Position numbers and translations under genes: made by a program. From NCBI GenBank assembly GCA_934320645.1, contig CAKRFP010000014.1, forward strand, positions 1-59,284: 59,284 bases of DNA, written 5' to 3'. Positions 37,657-45,844 of the stretch are shown one piece after another. Each line of letters begins with the position of its first letter. The first letter of the stretch is position 1. Source of the stretch: an uncultured Bariatricus sp. (GTDB taxonomy: Bacteria; Bacillota; Clostridia; Lachnospirales; Lachnospiraceae). Under the pieces are notes generated by a model. That model was not told the DNA's origin. It searched no databases and saw only the letters and a list, made by a program, of their open reading frames with translations.

Positions 37657-38550
37657 TTATTTATTATACAGGAAAGACGGGACGATATCAAGCACGACTA
37701 ACTCTGCCGGATTCCAGAAGCGAAAATTGATGGTATGGGTTCCAAGCCCTTTGCTGACCACAATGTATTTTCCATCCTTTTCATAACAGTCTCCGCTGTA
37801 GCGCGGGAACAGACGGAACTGCGGACTGATCACACCACCAATCAGAGGAAGTCTGGCAATTCCGCCATGCAGATGTCCGGACAATACCAGATCTGCGCCC
37901 CATTTCCAGTAAGTCTCTGCATAAAGCGGATGATGTGCCAGCAAAATGCAGTACGCATCCGTATCAGTGCTGCCGATCCGCTCTTCCATCTCGCCGTTCG
38001 TAAGTGGGCACACCTTCCGGCCTTTTTTGTAGCAGCCAAAAGGAAGCTCCATTCCGTACAGATGAAGCTTCATCCCATTTACCCGGATTTCTTCCGATGC
38101 ATTGATCAGGAAATGAATCCCTGCCTGTTCCAGTTCTTTCTTATAATACCAGTATTCTTTACCATAAATCTCCGGCTGTTCATGCATCCTCTGCTCATGG
38201 TTGCCGTTGCAGTACCAGACCGGTGCGATCTGCGGCAGTTTTTTCATAAATTCTGCCGCCAGACTCCAGTCCTTTCCGATTTTCCCAACCAGCATATCAC
38301 CACCCGCCAGGATCAGGTCCGGCTTTGCCTCCCGGATCGCGTCAAGCAGGTCTGCATTCTCTTTTCCATAGACATGATTGTGCAGATCACTTAAGAAAGC
38401 AATCCGCACTTTTCCTGTATTTTTCCCCATTTTACTGGTTCGTATCTGATAGTCTGTCACCTTGAAGCAGTGCAGTTCCCGCCAGACTTCTGCAAGAGCC
38501 GCTGCCACAAGAATTACCAGTATCAGCACGATCATCCCTGTTATCTTCAT
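37657..38550 (-). CDS. membrane-anchored metallophosphoesterase
   Basis: A 297-residue calcineurin-like phosphoesterase with an N-terminal membrane helix (residues 2-22). Metal-binding motifs appear in order: LSDLHNHVYG, GGDML, NGNHEQR, LAHHPLY and SGHLHGG. This is the YkuE/YaeI type, whose substrates may be cell-envelope phospholipids or UDP-linked lipids but are mostly unproven. It sits 32 bases before scpA and 15 bases after the second carboxypeptidase, likely one operon. Confidence 0.9.
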   Translation of the reverse strand: MKITGMIVLILVILVAAALAEVWRELHCFKVTDYQIRTSKMGKNTGKVRIAFLSDLHNHVYGKENADLLDAIREAKPDLILAGGDMLVGKIGKDWSLAAEFMKKLPQIAPVWYCNGNHEQRMHEQPEIYGKEYWYYKKELEQAGIHFLINASEEIRVNGMKLHLYGMELPFGCYKKGRKVCPLTNGEMEERIGSTDTDAYCILLAHHPLYAETYWKWGADLVLSGHLHGGIARLPLIGGVISPQFRLFPRYSGDCYEKDGKYIVVSKGLGTHTINFRFWNPAELVVLDIVPSFLYNK

Positions 38551-38565
38551 CTTTTCCCTCTTTCG

Positions 38566-39858
38566 TTATACCATCATTTCTTCCAGTATTTTAAGGAATG
38601 CTCTCCCAAATGTCAACTCCCCGACACTTTCTGTCGCATAAACCGGAACACTTCCGATGGTCTTCTCATTCAGCCGGTAGATCACTTTCCCAATCTGGTC
38701 GCCCTTTTTCACCGGAGCCGTCTGTTTCTGCATCCGTACTTCTTTTTCTACTGTAGACAGATCCTCGCCACTGGTGTCTACATACCGGAAACCTTCCAGT
38801 GTCTCTCCCTCTGCTTTCTCTTTCATTCCACGCTTCACTTCGGCATACACGATCTTTTCCAGTGCTTTTTCGTCCTGGTAAATACTGCATTTCCCAAAGC
38901 CATAATTCAGCATGGCAATGGCATCCTTTATCCTGGTCCTGGAATCTGGCTCTGCCATCACAACGGCGATCATATCGATCCCATCTTTTCTTGCGGTCGC
39001 GGACAAACAGAATTTTGCACCGCTTGTGGATCCGGTCTTCAGTCCGGTGGCATACTCATACTGCCGGATCAGTTTGTTGGTATTGGTCAGTCCGAATTCA
39101 CTGCTGCCTTTTGCCGTGGTGTGGGTAATATTTTCCATCCAGATCGTTGAATAATTCTCGATCTGCGGATATTTGGAAATCAGTTCTCTTGACATCAGTG
39201 CAATGTCTCTTGCCGTCGTCAGATGCCCTTCGGTATCCAGTCCGTTGCAGTTGACAAAATGGGTGTTTTCCATTCCAAGCCCTGCTGCCCTCTGGTTCAT
39301 CTTCTCCACAAACGCCTTCTCACTCCCGGCGATCTGTTCCGCCATCGTCACGCAGGCATCATTGGCACTTGCCACTGCAATGCATTTGATCATGGTATCC
39401 ACGGTCTGCTTTTCTCCTGCTTCCAGAAATACCTGGGAGCCACCCATGGATGCGGCGTACTCGGAAGTCGTGACTTCTGTATCCGGGGTAATCTTCCCTT
39501 CTTTCAGTGCATCAAAGATCAGAAGCAGCGTCATGATCTTTGTTACACTTGCCGGGGGCTTTTTTTTATCAGCATTTTTCTCGAAGAGGACCTGACCGCT
39601 AGATGCTTCCATAATAACTGCGGACTCAGCTGACAAATCCAGACTTGTCTGTTTTCCTGGACTTTCTCCCGGCGCCCGCTCGGAATCCTCCTGTAGAATC
39701 ATGCCTTTCCTGCCGATCCAGCTCTCCTGTCGTTTCCCGTCCTGCATAGTAGTCAGGCTTTCCCCGAACTCCGAACTATCCGCCGCCCATACCGGCAGCC
39801 CACTTATTGTCTGCACGCACAGAACCACGCCAAAAAGACCTGCCAGAAATTTGCGCAT
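38566..39858 (-). CDS. D-alanyl-D-alanine carboxypeptidase (DacF-like, S11), second copy
   Basis: A 430-residue low-molecular-weight PBP. A signal peptide spans about residues 1-26 (cleavage after VWA). S11 motifs SVTK, SAND and KTGSTSG are in order. After the signal there is a poorly conserved linker of about 50 residues before the domain. The C-terminal beta domain and an amphipathic tail (FGRAFLKILEEMMV) follow. I use the ATG at 39858 because AAAAGGAG is seven bases upstream; an ATG 24 bases earlier precedes that site. With the copy at 34885, it brackets the scp genes and the phosphoesterase. Confidence 0.92.
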   Translation of the reverse strand: MRKFLAGLFGVVLCVQTISGLPVWAADSSEFGESLTTMQDGKRQESWIGRKGMILQEDSERAPGESPGKQTSLDLSAESAVIMEASSGQVLFEKNADKKKPPASVTKIMTLLLIFDALKEGKITPDTEVTTSEYAASMGGSQVFLEAGEKQTVDTMIKCIAVASANDACVTMAEQIAGSEKAFVEKMNQRAAGLGMENTHFVNCNGLDTEGHLTTARDIALMSRELISKYPQIENYSTIWMENITHTTAKGSSEFGLTNTNKLIRQYEYATGLKTGSTSGAKFCLSATARKDGIDMIAVVMAEPDSRTRIKDAIAMLNYGFGKCSIYQDEKALEKIVYAEVKRGMKEKAEGETLEGFRYVDTSGEDLSTVEKEVRMQKQTAPVKKGDQIGKVIYRLNEKTIGSVPVYATESVGELTFGRAFLKILEEMMV

Positions 39859-39930
39859 AACAAAACTCCTTTTCCCATCCATCTGATACTACTATAAATA
39901 AGCCTCCAGACGGGAAAATAGAACTTCTCT

Positions 39931-40215
39931 TTACACTTCCCGGTTCATTTTTTCGCCTTCTTCATTGAACCAGTCAATTGCCTGACAGATTCCTTCTTCT
40001 GCAAATGGAAATTCTCTTTTTGTGATTTTCTCCTTCGGAGTTTTGTCGTAAATAAACGGTCCTTCCCAGACGCTTCCGACAAGGATCGTCTCCGAATTTT
40101 CCTCATCAATCTTTTTTTCTTCTTTTGCCAGGCGGTAATTCATTTTTCCTATACTTCCGTTAAATTTCGCCTTTTTATAGAAATTCAGCGGAAACAGCTG
40201 CATTCTTTCTAACAT
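39931..40215 (-). CDS. conserved small protein of unknown function
   Basis: A 94-residue hydrophilic protein with no motif I recognise, no signal peptide and no membrane helix. The sequence has a beta-like middle (ETILVGSVWEGPFIYDKT) and an acidic C-terminus. Its ribosome site GAGGTG overlaps the end of the terminator of the upstream aminotransferase, so it could be made from readthrough or from its own weak promoter. Convincing codon use and a clean start support a real gene. Confidence 0.65.
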   Translation of the reverse strand: MLERMQLFPLNFYKKAKFNGSIGKMNYRLAKEEKKIDEENSETILVGSVWEGPFIYDKTPKEKITKREFPFAEEGICQAIDWFNEEGEKMNREV

Positions 40216-40225
40216 ATTTTCACCT

Positions 40226-40265
40226 CAAAAACCGGCACAGAAACTTGGGGGATTTCTGTGCCGGT
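40226..40265 (-). terminator. intrinsic terminator of aminotransferase gene
   Basis: A 13-bp perfect GC-rich stem (40231-40243 with 40253-40265) and a nine-base loop, followed on the minus strand by TTTTTG. Confidence 0.9.
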
Positions 40266-40313
40266 ACTCTATTTTTTATACAATTATATCAATAAGTCGG
40301 AGGAATGTCTATA

Positions 40314-41555
40314 CTATGCAGTCTTCTGATCTGCCTCATATTTTGCAGCAGCTTCGTTGATCGCATCTCTCATGATCTCGATTGCCTGATCTACGTGTTC
40401 TTTTGCAAGGATCAGTGGTGGGATCATACGGTTTACACTGTCGCCGATGGCTGTGATCAGAAGTCTTCTTCTGAAGCATGCCCATTTTACTTCAAGAGCG
40501 ATCGGAATATCGTATTCGCATCCTACCAGAAGTCCTTTTCCTCTTGCTTCTTTGACATGCGGAAGTTCCGAGAGTTTCGCTTTCATGTACTCACCCATTT
40601 CTTTTGCGTTTCCGCTTAAGTCTCTGTCGAGGATTTCAGAGATTGAAGCAAGGGATGCAGCACATGCAAGTGGATGTCCACCATATGTAGAACCATGTGT
40701 TCCTGATGTAAATACAGCGGCTACTTCATCGCTTGCGCAGCATGCACCGATCGGCATTCCGCCTCCCATTGCCTTTGCCATGGTTACACAGTCAGGTTTG
40801 ACACCGTATCCCATGAATGCCATTGGAGATCCGGTACGTCCCCATCCGGTCTGTACTTCATCGAGAAGGAGAAGCATTCCTCTTTCATCACAGAGTTTTC
40901 TAAGTCCTTCGATAAATTCCTGTGTTGCCGGATGTACACCGCCTTCGCCCTGTACCGGCTCGATCATGATCGCGATCGTGTTATCTGTTACTTTTGCCTT
41001 GAAATCTTCAAGGTTGTTATATTCTGCGTAGGAGAATCCCGGAAGCATCGGTTTGAATCCAAGCTGACATGCGTTATCCGGCTGTCCTGTTGCGGAAAGT
41101 GCTCCGTATGTTCTTCCGTGGAAACCATTGATTGCTGTTACGATATGGTAATGTTCCGGACCGTATTTTTCAACGCCGTATTTTCTTGCCATCTTGATCA
41201 TACATTCGTTGGCTTCTGTTCCTGAGTTCTGGAAGAAAATCTTATCCATTCCGATCGTGTCACAGATCTTCTTTGCGAGAAGTGCCTGTGGGATTGTGTA
41301 TGGGTAGTTAAATGTATGCATGATATCATCCAGCTGGTCTTTTACTGCTGCGACAACCTTCGGGTTTCTGTTACCTGGTGTATTTACGGCAACTCCACCA
41401 TAGAAATCAAGGTAAGCTACCCCTTTTTCATCATAGAGATACATACCTTCTGCACGTTCTGCAATAAAATCATATCTCGCATAGGTTTCTACCATATATT
41501 TTTTTACAATGTCCTTTAATTCTTCTGCTGTAAGTCCTGTGTCTTTGAGTTTCAT
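40314..41555 (-). CDS. class-III PLP-dependent aminotransferase (acetylornithine/GABA aminotransferase-like)
   Basis: A 413-residue fold-type I aminotransferase. NSGTEANECMIKMAR (phosphate cup) is near 108-122, INGFHGRT is near 138-145, LLLDEVQTGWGRTG is near 230, and the PLP lysine is in TMAKAMGGGMPIG near 257. These enzymes move the omega-amino group of ornithine, acetylornithine, GABA or related compounds. It stands alone between two terminators and not in an arg cluster, so the substrate is open; catabolic and biosynthetic roles are both possible. An ARG-box-like sequence upstream hints at arginine regulation. Confidence 0.85.
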   Translation of the reverse strand: MKLKDTGLTAEELKDIVKKYMVETYARYDFIAERAEGMYLYDEKGVAYLDFYGGVAVNTPGNRNPKVVAAVKDQLDDIMHTFNYPYTIPQALLAKKICDTIGMDKIFFQNSGTEANECMIKMARKYGVEKYGPEHYHIVTAINGFHGRTYGALSATGQPDNACQLGFKPMLPGFSYAEYNNLEDFKAKVTDNTIAIMIEPVQGEGGVHPATQEFIEGLRKLCDERGMLLLLDEVQTGWGRTGSPMAFMGYGVKPDCVTMAKAMGGGMPIGACCASDEVAAVFTSGTHGSTYGGHPLACAASLASISEILDRDLSGNAKEMGEYMKAKLSELPHVKEARGKGLLVGCEYDIPIALEVKWACFRRRLLITAIGDSVNRMIPPLILAKEHVDQAIEIMRDAINEAAAKYEADQKTA

Positions 41556-41615
41556 AAGAATCTCCTCGCTTTCCTTCTTTTGATCATATACTACTTCATG
41601 CTATTCGTTCCGGAC

Positions 41616-41633
41616 TTCGAATAAAAATGTGTA
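41616..41633 (-). promoter_or_regulatory. possible ARG box upstream of aminotransferase
   Basis: GAATAAAAATG at 41619-41629 matches the core of the Bacillus ARG-box consensus. It is 60-80 bases before the aminotransferase start. argR lies in this same window. The outer positions match poorly. Confidence 0.25.
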
Positions 41634-41636
41634 AAA

Positions 41637-41690
41637 GAATGTGCCTTTTGTTTAGCAGGAAGTTTCTTCGGAATTTTCTGCCAAACAAAA
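41637..41690. repeat. palindromic repeat, short form
   Basis: A sequence starting AATGTGCCTTTTGTTT and containing AGGAAGTTTCTTCGGAAT folds with TTTTGTTT/AAACAAAA outer arms and a UUCG-capped inner stem. A related long form lies at 53408-53540. Both copies lie beside an intrinsic terminator. Confidence 0.7.
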
Positions 41691-41720
41691 AGACGCCATG
41701 TACTAACTGTACATGACGTC
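41686..41720 (-). terminator. intrinsic terminator of membrane-protein gene
   Basis: GACGTCATGTAC pairs with GTACATGGCGTC (one mismatch, five-base loop), followed on the minus strand by TTTTTGTTT. It lies 55 bases past the stop at 41776. Confidence 0.88.
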
Positions 41721-41775
41721 CTTGTCGTTTACAAGACACAGTATAGACCACAGTCTATGGTTTTGTCAACAACAA

Positions 41776-42390
41776 TTATGCTAAAAAATTATCTTTCATT
41801 TTGTCTTTTGCTTGTTCATTCTGCTGTATTTGTTCCTCATTCGTGCTTTCCTGAAGATTTTCTTTCTTCTGGCGATAAATTGTCGCAGAAAAATCCATAA
41901 TGTATCCAATCAGGATCAGATTGCCGATTGCGCGCCCTGCACGAACCGGTATCATGGCAACAAACGCTGCAACGATATTCTGCAGGAACATAAAAAGGAA
42001 CAACGTATAGAATCCCCAGGCGATCGAACTTTCCAGGCAGATGATCCCTCTGTAGTTAAACGGCTTCTCATGGTAATCCCACCAGATCTCACCGAAAATG
42101 CGCTTCATCACAAGTGCCGTCAGAAATTCCAACGTCGTTGCAAGAAACGATCCCAGGAAAAACAGCAGTATACTATTGTCGCTATACGGACGTAATATAA
42201 AAAACACTGTAAGAGCACCAAACCCGTAGATCGGGCAAAACGGACCTTTTGCAAAGCCCCTGTTCGTAATCTTATGATTACAAAATGACATATAGATGGA
42301 TTCCACCAGCCATCCCATCATGCTGTAAGTCAGAAACCACATCACAACCTCATATCCATCTATTCCAAATATTATCCTATTCCACCACAT
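41776..42390 (-). CDS. putative ABC-transporter type IV membrane protein (COG4905)
   Basis: A 204-residue membrane protein with about five hydrophobic helices. The segment GWLVESIYMSFCNHKITNRGF, followed by GPFCPIYGFGAL, is the hallmark of the COG4905 family, annotated as a putative ABC-transporter type IV with no proven substrate. A charged C-terminal tail (about 165-204) is cytoplasmic. The gene starts shortly after the rpsU terminator, so it may depend on readthrough or a weak promoter. Confidence 0.8.
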   Translation of the reverse strand: MWWNRIIFGIDGYEVVMWFLTYSMMGWLVESIYMSFCNHKITNRGFAKGPFCPIYGFGALTVFFILRPYSDNSILLFFLGSFLATTLEFLTALVMKRIFGEIWWDYHEKPFNYRGIICLESSIAWGFYTLFLFMFLQNIVAAFVAMIPVRAGRAIGNLILIGYIMDFSATIYRQKKENLQESTNEEQIQQNEQAKDKMKDNFLA

Positions 42391-42402
42391 AAAATTTTCC
42401 TG

Positions 42403-42439
42403 TAAAAATGGAGGGTTTATGAATCATAAACCCTCCATT
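42403..42439 (-). terminator. intrinsic terminator of rpsU
   Basis: A 15-bp perfect stem (42407-42421 with 42425-42439) and a three-base loop, followed on the minus strand by TTTTT. Confidence 0.92.
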
Positions 42440-42454
42440 ATTGTTCTGCACATA

Positions 42455-42631
42455 TTAGTTATATTTACGTTTTCTAGCAGCTTCAGATTTCTTTTTACGT
42501 CTAACGCTTGGTTTTTCGTAATGTTCTCTTTTGCGAATCTCCTGCTGAATTCCTGCTTTTGCACAGTTTCTTTTGAATCTGCGTAAAGCACTATCTAACG
42601 TTTCGTTTTCTTTAACGATTACATTTGACAT
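42455..42631 (-). CDS. rpsU: 30S ribosomal protein S21
   Basis: A 58-residue basic protein beginning MSNVIVKENETLDSALRRFK and ending SEAARKRKYN, a full match to bacterial S21. It lies in the small ribosomal subunit near the anti-Shine-Dalgarno region. GGAGGGGAGG lies further than usual (about 17 bases) before the ATG, with a weaker GTGAG closer. It has its own promoter and terminator, so it is a single-gene transcript between alaS and a membrane protein. Confidence 0.97.
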   Translation of the reverse strand: MSNVIVKENETLDSALRRFKRNCAKAGIQQEIRKREHYEKPSVRRKKKSEAARKRKYN

Positions 42632-42710
42632 AGTCTCACACCTAACCTCCCCTCCAGCCTGGTATTGTGCATCATACGACTGTTCGGGTATATTTATTGC
42701 ACTACATTAG

Positions 42711-42738
42711 ATTATATCATATTTTTCCTCTCAGTCAA
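42711..42738 (-). promoter_or_regulatory. sigma-A promoter of rpsU
   Basis: Minus-strand TTGACT (42733-42738), a 16-base spacer and TATAAT (42711-42716), leaving a leader of about 75 bases. Confidence 0.75.
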
Positions 42739-42789
42739 GATTTTTTTGAAAAATAGGAAAAATATGCATAATTTTGTCATTTCCCAGCC

Positions 42790-45429
42790 TTATTTTATCT
42801 GTTCTGCCAGTACTTCTTTGACTTTTGCAAGGGCATCCGGGATTCCGGCCGGGTTCTTTCCGCCAGCCTGTGCCATGTTCGGACGTCCACCGCCGCCACC
42901 GCCTACACAGGAAGCGATTGCCTTGATCAGGTTGCCTGCGTGAGCACCTTTCTTCATTGCTTCGTCTGTTGCTGTAGCCATCAGGCTTACCTTGCCGTTC
43001 GCGCTGGATGCGATCACGACCACGCCTTCTCCGAGCTTCTCCTTGAGCTGGTCTCCAAGGTCACGCAGTCCGTTCATGTCCATATCTTCTACGCTGACAG
43101 CAATCACTTTTACACCGGCTACTTCTTCTACCTGATCCATCACATCACCCATGGCATCTTTTGCAAGCTTGCTCTTCAGGCTTTCTACTTCACTGTGAAG
43201 TTCTTTGTTCTCAGTCTGAAGATGTGCGATCTTCTCAGATACAGTATCCGGAGTTGCTTTCAGGAGCTTGGCTGCTTCATGAAGCAACTGTTCCAGTTCT
43301 CCATAATAATCCATCAGTCCTTTGGATGTAAGTGCTTCGATACGGCGTACCCCTGCTGCCACACCACTTTCAGACAGGATCTTGAATGCTCCGATCTCGC
43401 TTGTATTGGCAACGTGTGTACCACCACAGAACTCAATAGAGTAATCTCCCATATTTACAACACGGACGATGTCGCCGTATTTCTCACCGAACAGAGCCTG
43501 TGCTCCGGTCTTTCTTGCTTCTTCGATCGGCATGTTCTTAATGACAACCTGCAGAGATCTGGAAATGCTTTCATTTACCATATCTTCTACTTTCTGCAGT
43601 TCTTCCGGTGTCATTGCAGAGAAATGAGAGAAGTCGAAACGAAGTCTCTTGTCGTCTACATAAGATCCGGACTGTTCTACATGTGTACCAAGTACGGTAC
43701 GGAGTGCTTTCTGAAGCAGATGTGTCGCACTGTGGTTTCTTGCACAAAGCGCACGTCTCTGCGGATCAACAGTCAGAGTCACCTGATCTCCAGCCTTCAT
43801 CATACCCTTTGTCATATGACCGATATGACCGATCTTGCCACCAAGCATCTTTTTCACGTCTTCTACAACGAATTCACCGTCACCGCATTTGATCACACCG
43901 TTGTCGGCTTCCTGTCCACCGCTTGTTGCGTAGAACGGAGTCTCATCTACAAAGATGGTTCCTCTCTCACCGTCAGAAAGAGCGTCTACGATCTCATCTT
44001 CTGTGGTAAGTACCGTAATCTTCGATTCATATTCCAGATGATCGTATCCAACAAATTTGGAAGTTACAGACGGATCGATGGATTCGTATACGGTTGCATC
44101 TGCTCCCATGTAGTTCGTTGCCTTACGCGCTTTTCTTGCAGTCTGACGCTGAACTTCCATTGCGGCTTTAAATCCCTCTTCGTCGATATCCATGCCTTCT
44201 TCTTCCAGGATCTCTTTGGTAAGATCGATCGGGAATCCATAGGTATCATATAATTTGAATGCATCTTCTCCGGACAGAGTCTTTGTTCCTTCTTCTGCCA
44301 TCTTTTCTTTCATCTCGTTCAGGATGACAAGTCCCTGGTCGATGGTCTTCTCAAACTGCTCTTCTTCCTTGCGGATGACATTCATGATAAAGTCTTTCTT
44401 TTCTTCCAGCTCCGGATATCCGTCTTTAGAGCCTTCGATCACAGTTGCAGCAAGATCTGTAAGGAATCCCGGTGCAATGTTCAGAAGTCTTCCGTGACGG
44501 CATGCACGGCGGAGAAGACGGCGAAGAACATATCCTCTTCCTTCATTAGACGGCATAATACCATCAGAGATCATGAAGGATACAGAACGCACATGGTCTG
44601 TGATTACACGCAGAGATACATCTGTGCTTTCATTATCTCCATAAGATACTCCTGCGATCTCACATACCTGGTCACGCAGTGCTTTTAAAGTATCAATATC
44701 GAACATAGAGTCTACATCCTGCACGATACATGCAAGTCTCTCAAGTCCCATACCGGTATCAATATTCTTCTGCTTCAGTTCGCTGTAGTTTCCATGTCCA
44801 TCATTGTCGAACTGTGAAAATACGTTGTTCCAGATCTCCATATAACGGTCACATTCGCAGCCTACTGTACATCCCGGTTTACCGCATCCGTATTTTTCTC
44901 CACGGTCATAGTAAATCTCTGAACACGGACCGCACGGACCTGATCCATGCTCCCAGAAGTTGTCTTCTTTTCCGAACCGGAAAATTCTCTCCGGTGCAAT
45001 ACCAATCTCTTCATTCCAGATCTTCCATGCTTCATCATCATCTTCGTATACAGACGGGTACAGACGATCCGGATCCAGTCCAACCACTTCTGTCAGGAAT
45101 TCCCATGACCAGTGGATCGCTTCTGTCTTAAAGTAATCTCCGAATGAGAAGTTACCAAGCATCTCAAAGAAAGTACCGTGACGTGCAGTCTTTCCTACGT
45201 TCTCGATATCTCCTGTACGGATACATTTCTGACAGGTTGTCACACGGCGTCTCGGTGGGATCTCCTGTCCTGTAAAATATGGTTTCAGCGGTGCCATTCC
45301 TGAGTTGATCAGCAGAAGGCTGTTATCATTGTGCGGCACCAGCGAAAAGCTTTTCATTTTTAAATGACCTTTGCTCTCAAAAAAGTCAAGAAACATGCGT
45401 CTAAGTTCGTTAACTCCATAAGCTTTCAT
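42790..45429 (-). CDS. alaS: alanyl-tRNA synthetase
   Basis: A 879-residue class II synthetase. The catalytic domain opens MKAYGVNELRRMFLDFFESKGH and includes NSGMAPLKPYF and RHGTFFEMLGNFSFGDYFK. The editing domain has HSATHLLQKAL and CGGTH, and the C-terminal DHHA1 domain ends with the glycine-rich SCVGGGGGGRPNMAQAGGK. It charges tRNA-Ala and clears mischarged serine or glycine. Length fits the family. It has a consensus promoter just upstream and no T-box leader. Confidence 0.98.
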   Translation of the reverse strand: MKAYGVNELRRMFLDFFESKGHLKMKSFSLVPHNDNSLLLINSGMAPLKPYFTGQEIPPRRRVTTCQKCIRTGDIENVGKTARHGTFFEMLGNFSFGDYFKTEAIHWSWEFLTEVVGLDPDRLYPSVYEDDDEAWKIWNEEIGIAPERIFRFGKEDNFWEHGSGPCGPCSEIYYDRGEKYGCGKPGCTVGCECDRYMEIWNNVFSQFDNDGHGNYSELKQKNIDTGMGLERLACIVQDVDSMFDIDTLKALRDQVCEIAGVSYGDNESTDVSLRVITDHVRSVSFMISDGIMPSNEGRGYVLRRLLRRACRHGRLLNIAPGFLTDLAATVIEGSKDGYPELEEKKDFIMNVIRKEEEQFEKTIDQGLVILNEMKEKMAEEGTKTLSGEDAFKLYDTYGFPIDLTKEILEEEGMDIDEEGFKAAMEVQRQTARKARKATNYMGADATVYESIDPSVTSKFVGYDHLEYESKITVLTTEDEIVDALSDGERGTIFVDETPFYATSGGQEADNGVIKCGDGEFVVEDVKKMLGGKIGHIGHMTKGMMKAGDQVTLTVDPQRRALCARNHSATHLLQKALRTVLGTHVEQSGSYVDDKRLRFDFSHFSAMTPEELQKVEDMVNESISRSLQVVIKNMPIEEARKTGAQALFGEKYGDIVRVVNMGDYSIEFCGGTHVANTSEIGAFKILSESGVAAGVRRIEALTSKGLMDYYGELEQLLHEAAKLLKATPDTVSEKIAHLQTENKELHSEVESLKSKLAKDAMGDVMDQVEEVAGVKVIAVSVEDMDMNGLRDLGDQLKEKLGEGVVVIASSANGKVSLMATATDEAMKKGAHAGNLIKAIASCVGGGGGGRPNMAQAGGKNPAGIPDALAKVKEVLAEQIK

Positions 45430-45463
45430 CTTTATCCTCCTCGCTTCTATCAGCTAAATTCTA

Positions 45464-45492
45464 ATTATAAAGAGATTTTGATGGCTTGTCAA
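45464..45492 (-). promoter_or_regulatory. consensus sigma-A promoter of alaS
   Basis: Minus-strand TTGACA (45487-45492), a 17-base spacer and TATAAT (45464-45469). This is a perfect consensus with about 28 bases of leader. Confidence 0.88.
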
Positions 45493-45544
45493 TATAACTG
45501 GGATTTAACCGCCGGACTTTTTGCTTAAAATGATCCACACAACC

Positions 45545-45575
45545 AAAAAAAAAGCAGATACCTAAAAAAGGTATC
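45545..45575 (-). terminator. intrinsic terminator of the small membrane-protein gene
   Basis: A 7-bp stem GATACCT/AGGTATC with a short T-rich loop, followed on the minus strand by TGC and nine Ts. It lies 15 bases past the stop of the 43-residue gene. Confidence 0.85.
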
Positions 45576-45589
45576 CACTCTTTCCCATT

Positions 45590-45721
45590 CTACTTTGTCT
45601 CTGGATTCTTTGCGTCTTTCCTTTCACGAAGCTTCTTGCCCGTGAGTACTCCAACGACTGCAAACACTCCGATAAAGAGCATCTTCAGTACAGTAGAGAT
45701 AAATGTTGAAAAAAATGCCAT
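45590..45721 (-). CDS. 43-residue single-pass membrane protein
   Basis: A short reading frame starting MAFFSTFISTVLKMLFIGVF and ending RKDAKNPETK. One hydrophobic helix spans about residues 8-27, followed by a basic segment (GKKLRERK) and a hydrophilic tail, so the C-terminus should face the cytoplasm. A GGGAGG ribosome site nine bases before the ATG, a good promoter (45771-45799) and a strong terminator show that it is a real monocistronic gene. I do not recognise a family. Its neighbours (alaS and metH) give no clue to function. Confidence 0.8.
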   Translation of the reverse strand: MAFFSTFISTVLKMLFIGVFAVVGVLTGKKLRERKDAKNPETK

Positions 45722-45770
45722 ATACTATGCCTCCCATGCTATCATTTTCATTTCTCCTTGATTTATGCAC

Positions 45771-45799
45771 ATTATAGCATATATAAACTGTTTTTCCAA
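45771..45799 (-). promoter_or_regulatory. sigma-A promoter of small membrane protein gene
   Basis: Minus-strand TTGGAA (45794-45799), a 17-base spacer and TATAAT (45771-45776). Confidence 0.7.
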
Positions 45800-45844
45800 A
45801 CTTTTTTAGCATTTTTACATACATTTCAGAAAATATGTCTTTCT

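Noticed and set aside
45430..45500. Expected T-box leader upstream of alaS
   Set aside because: The leader is about 28 bases and has no T-box sequence or specifier stem; a consensus promoter explains the region.
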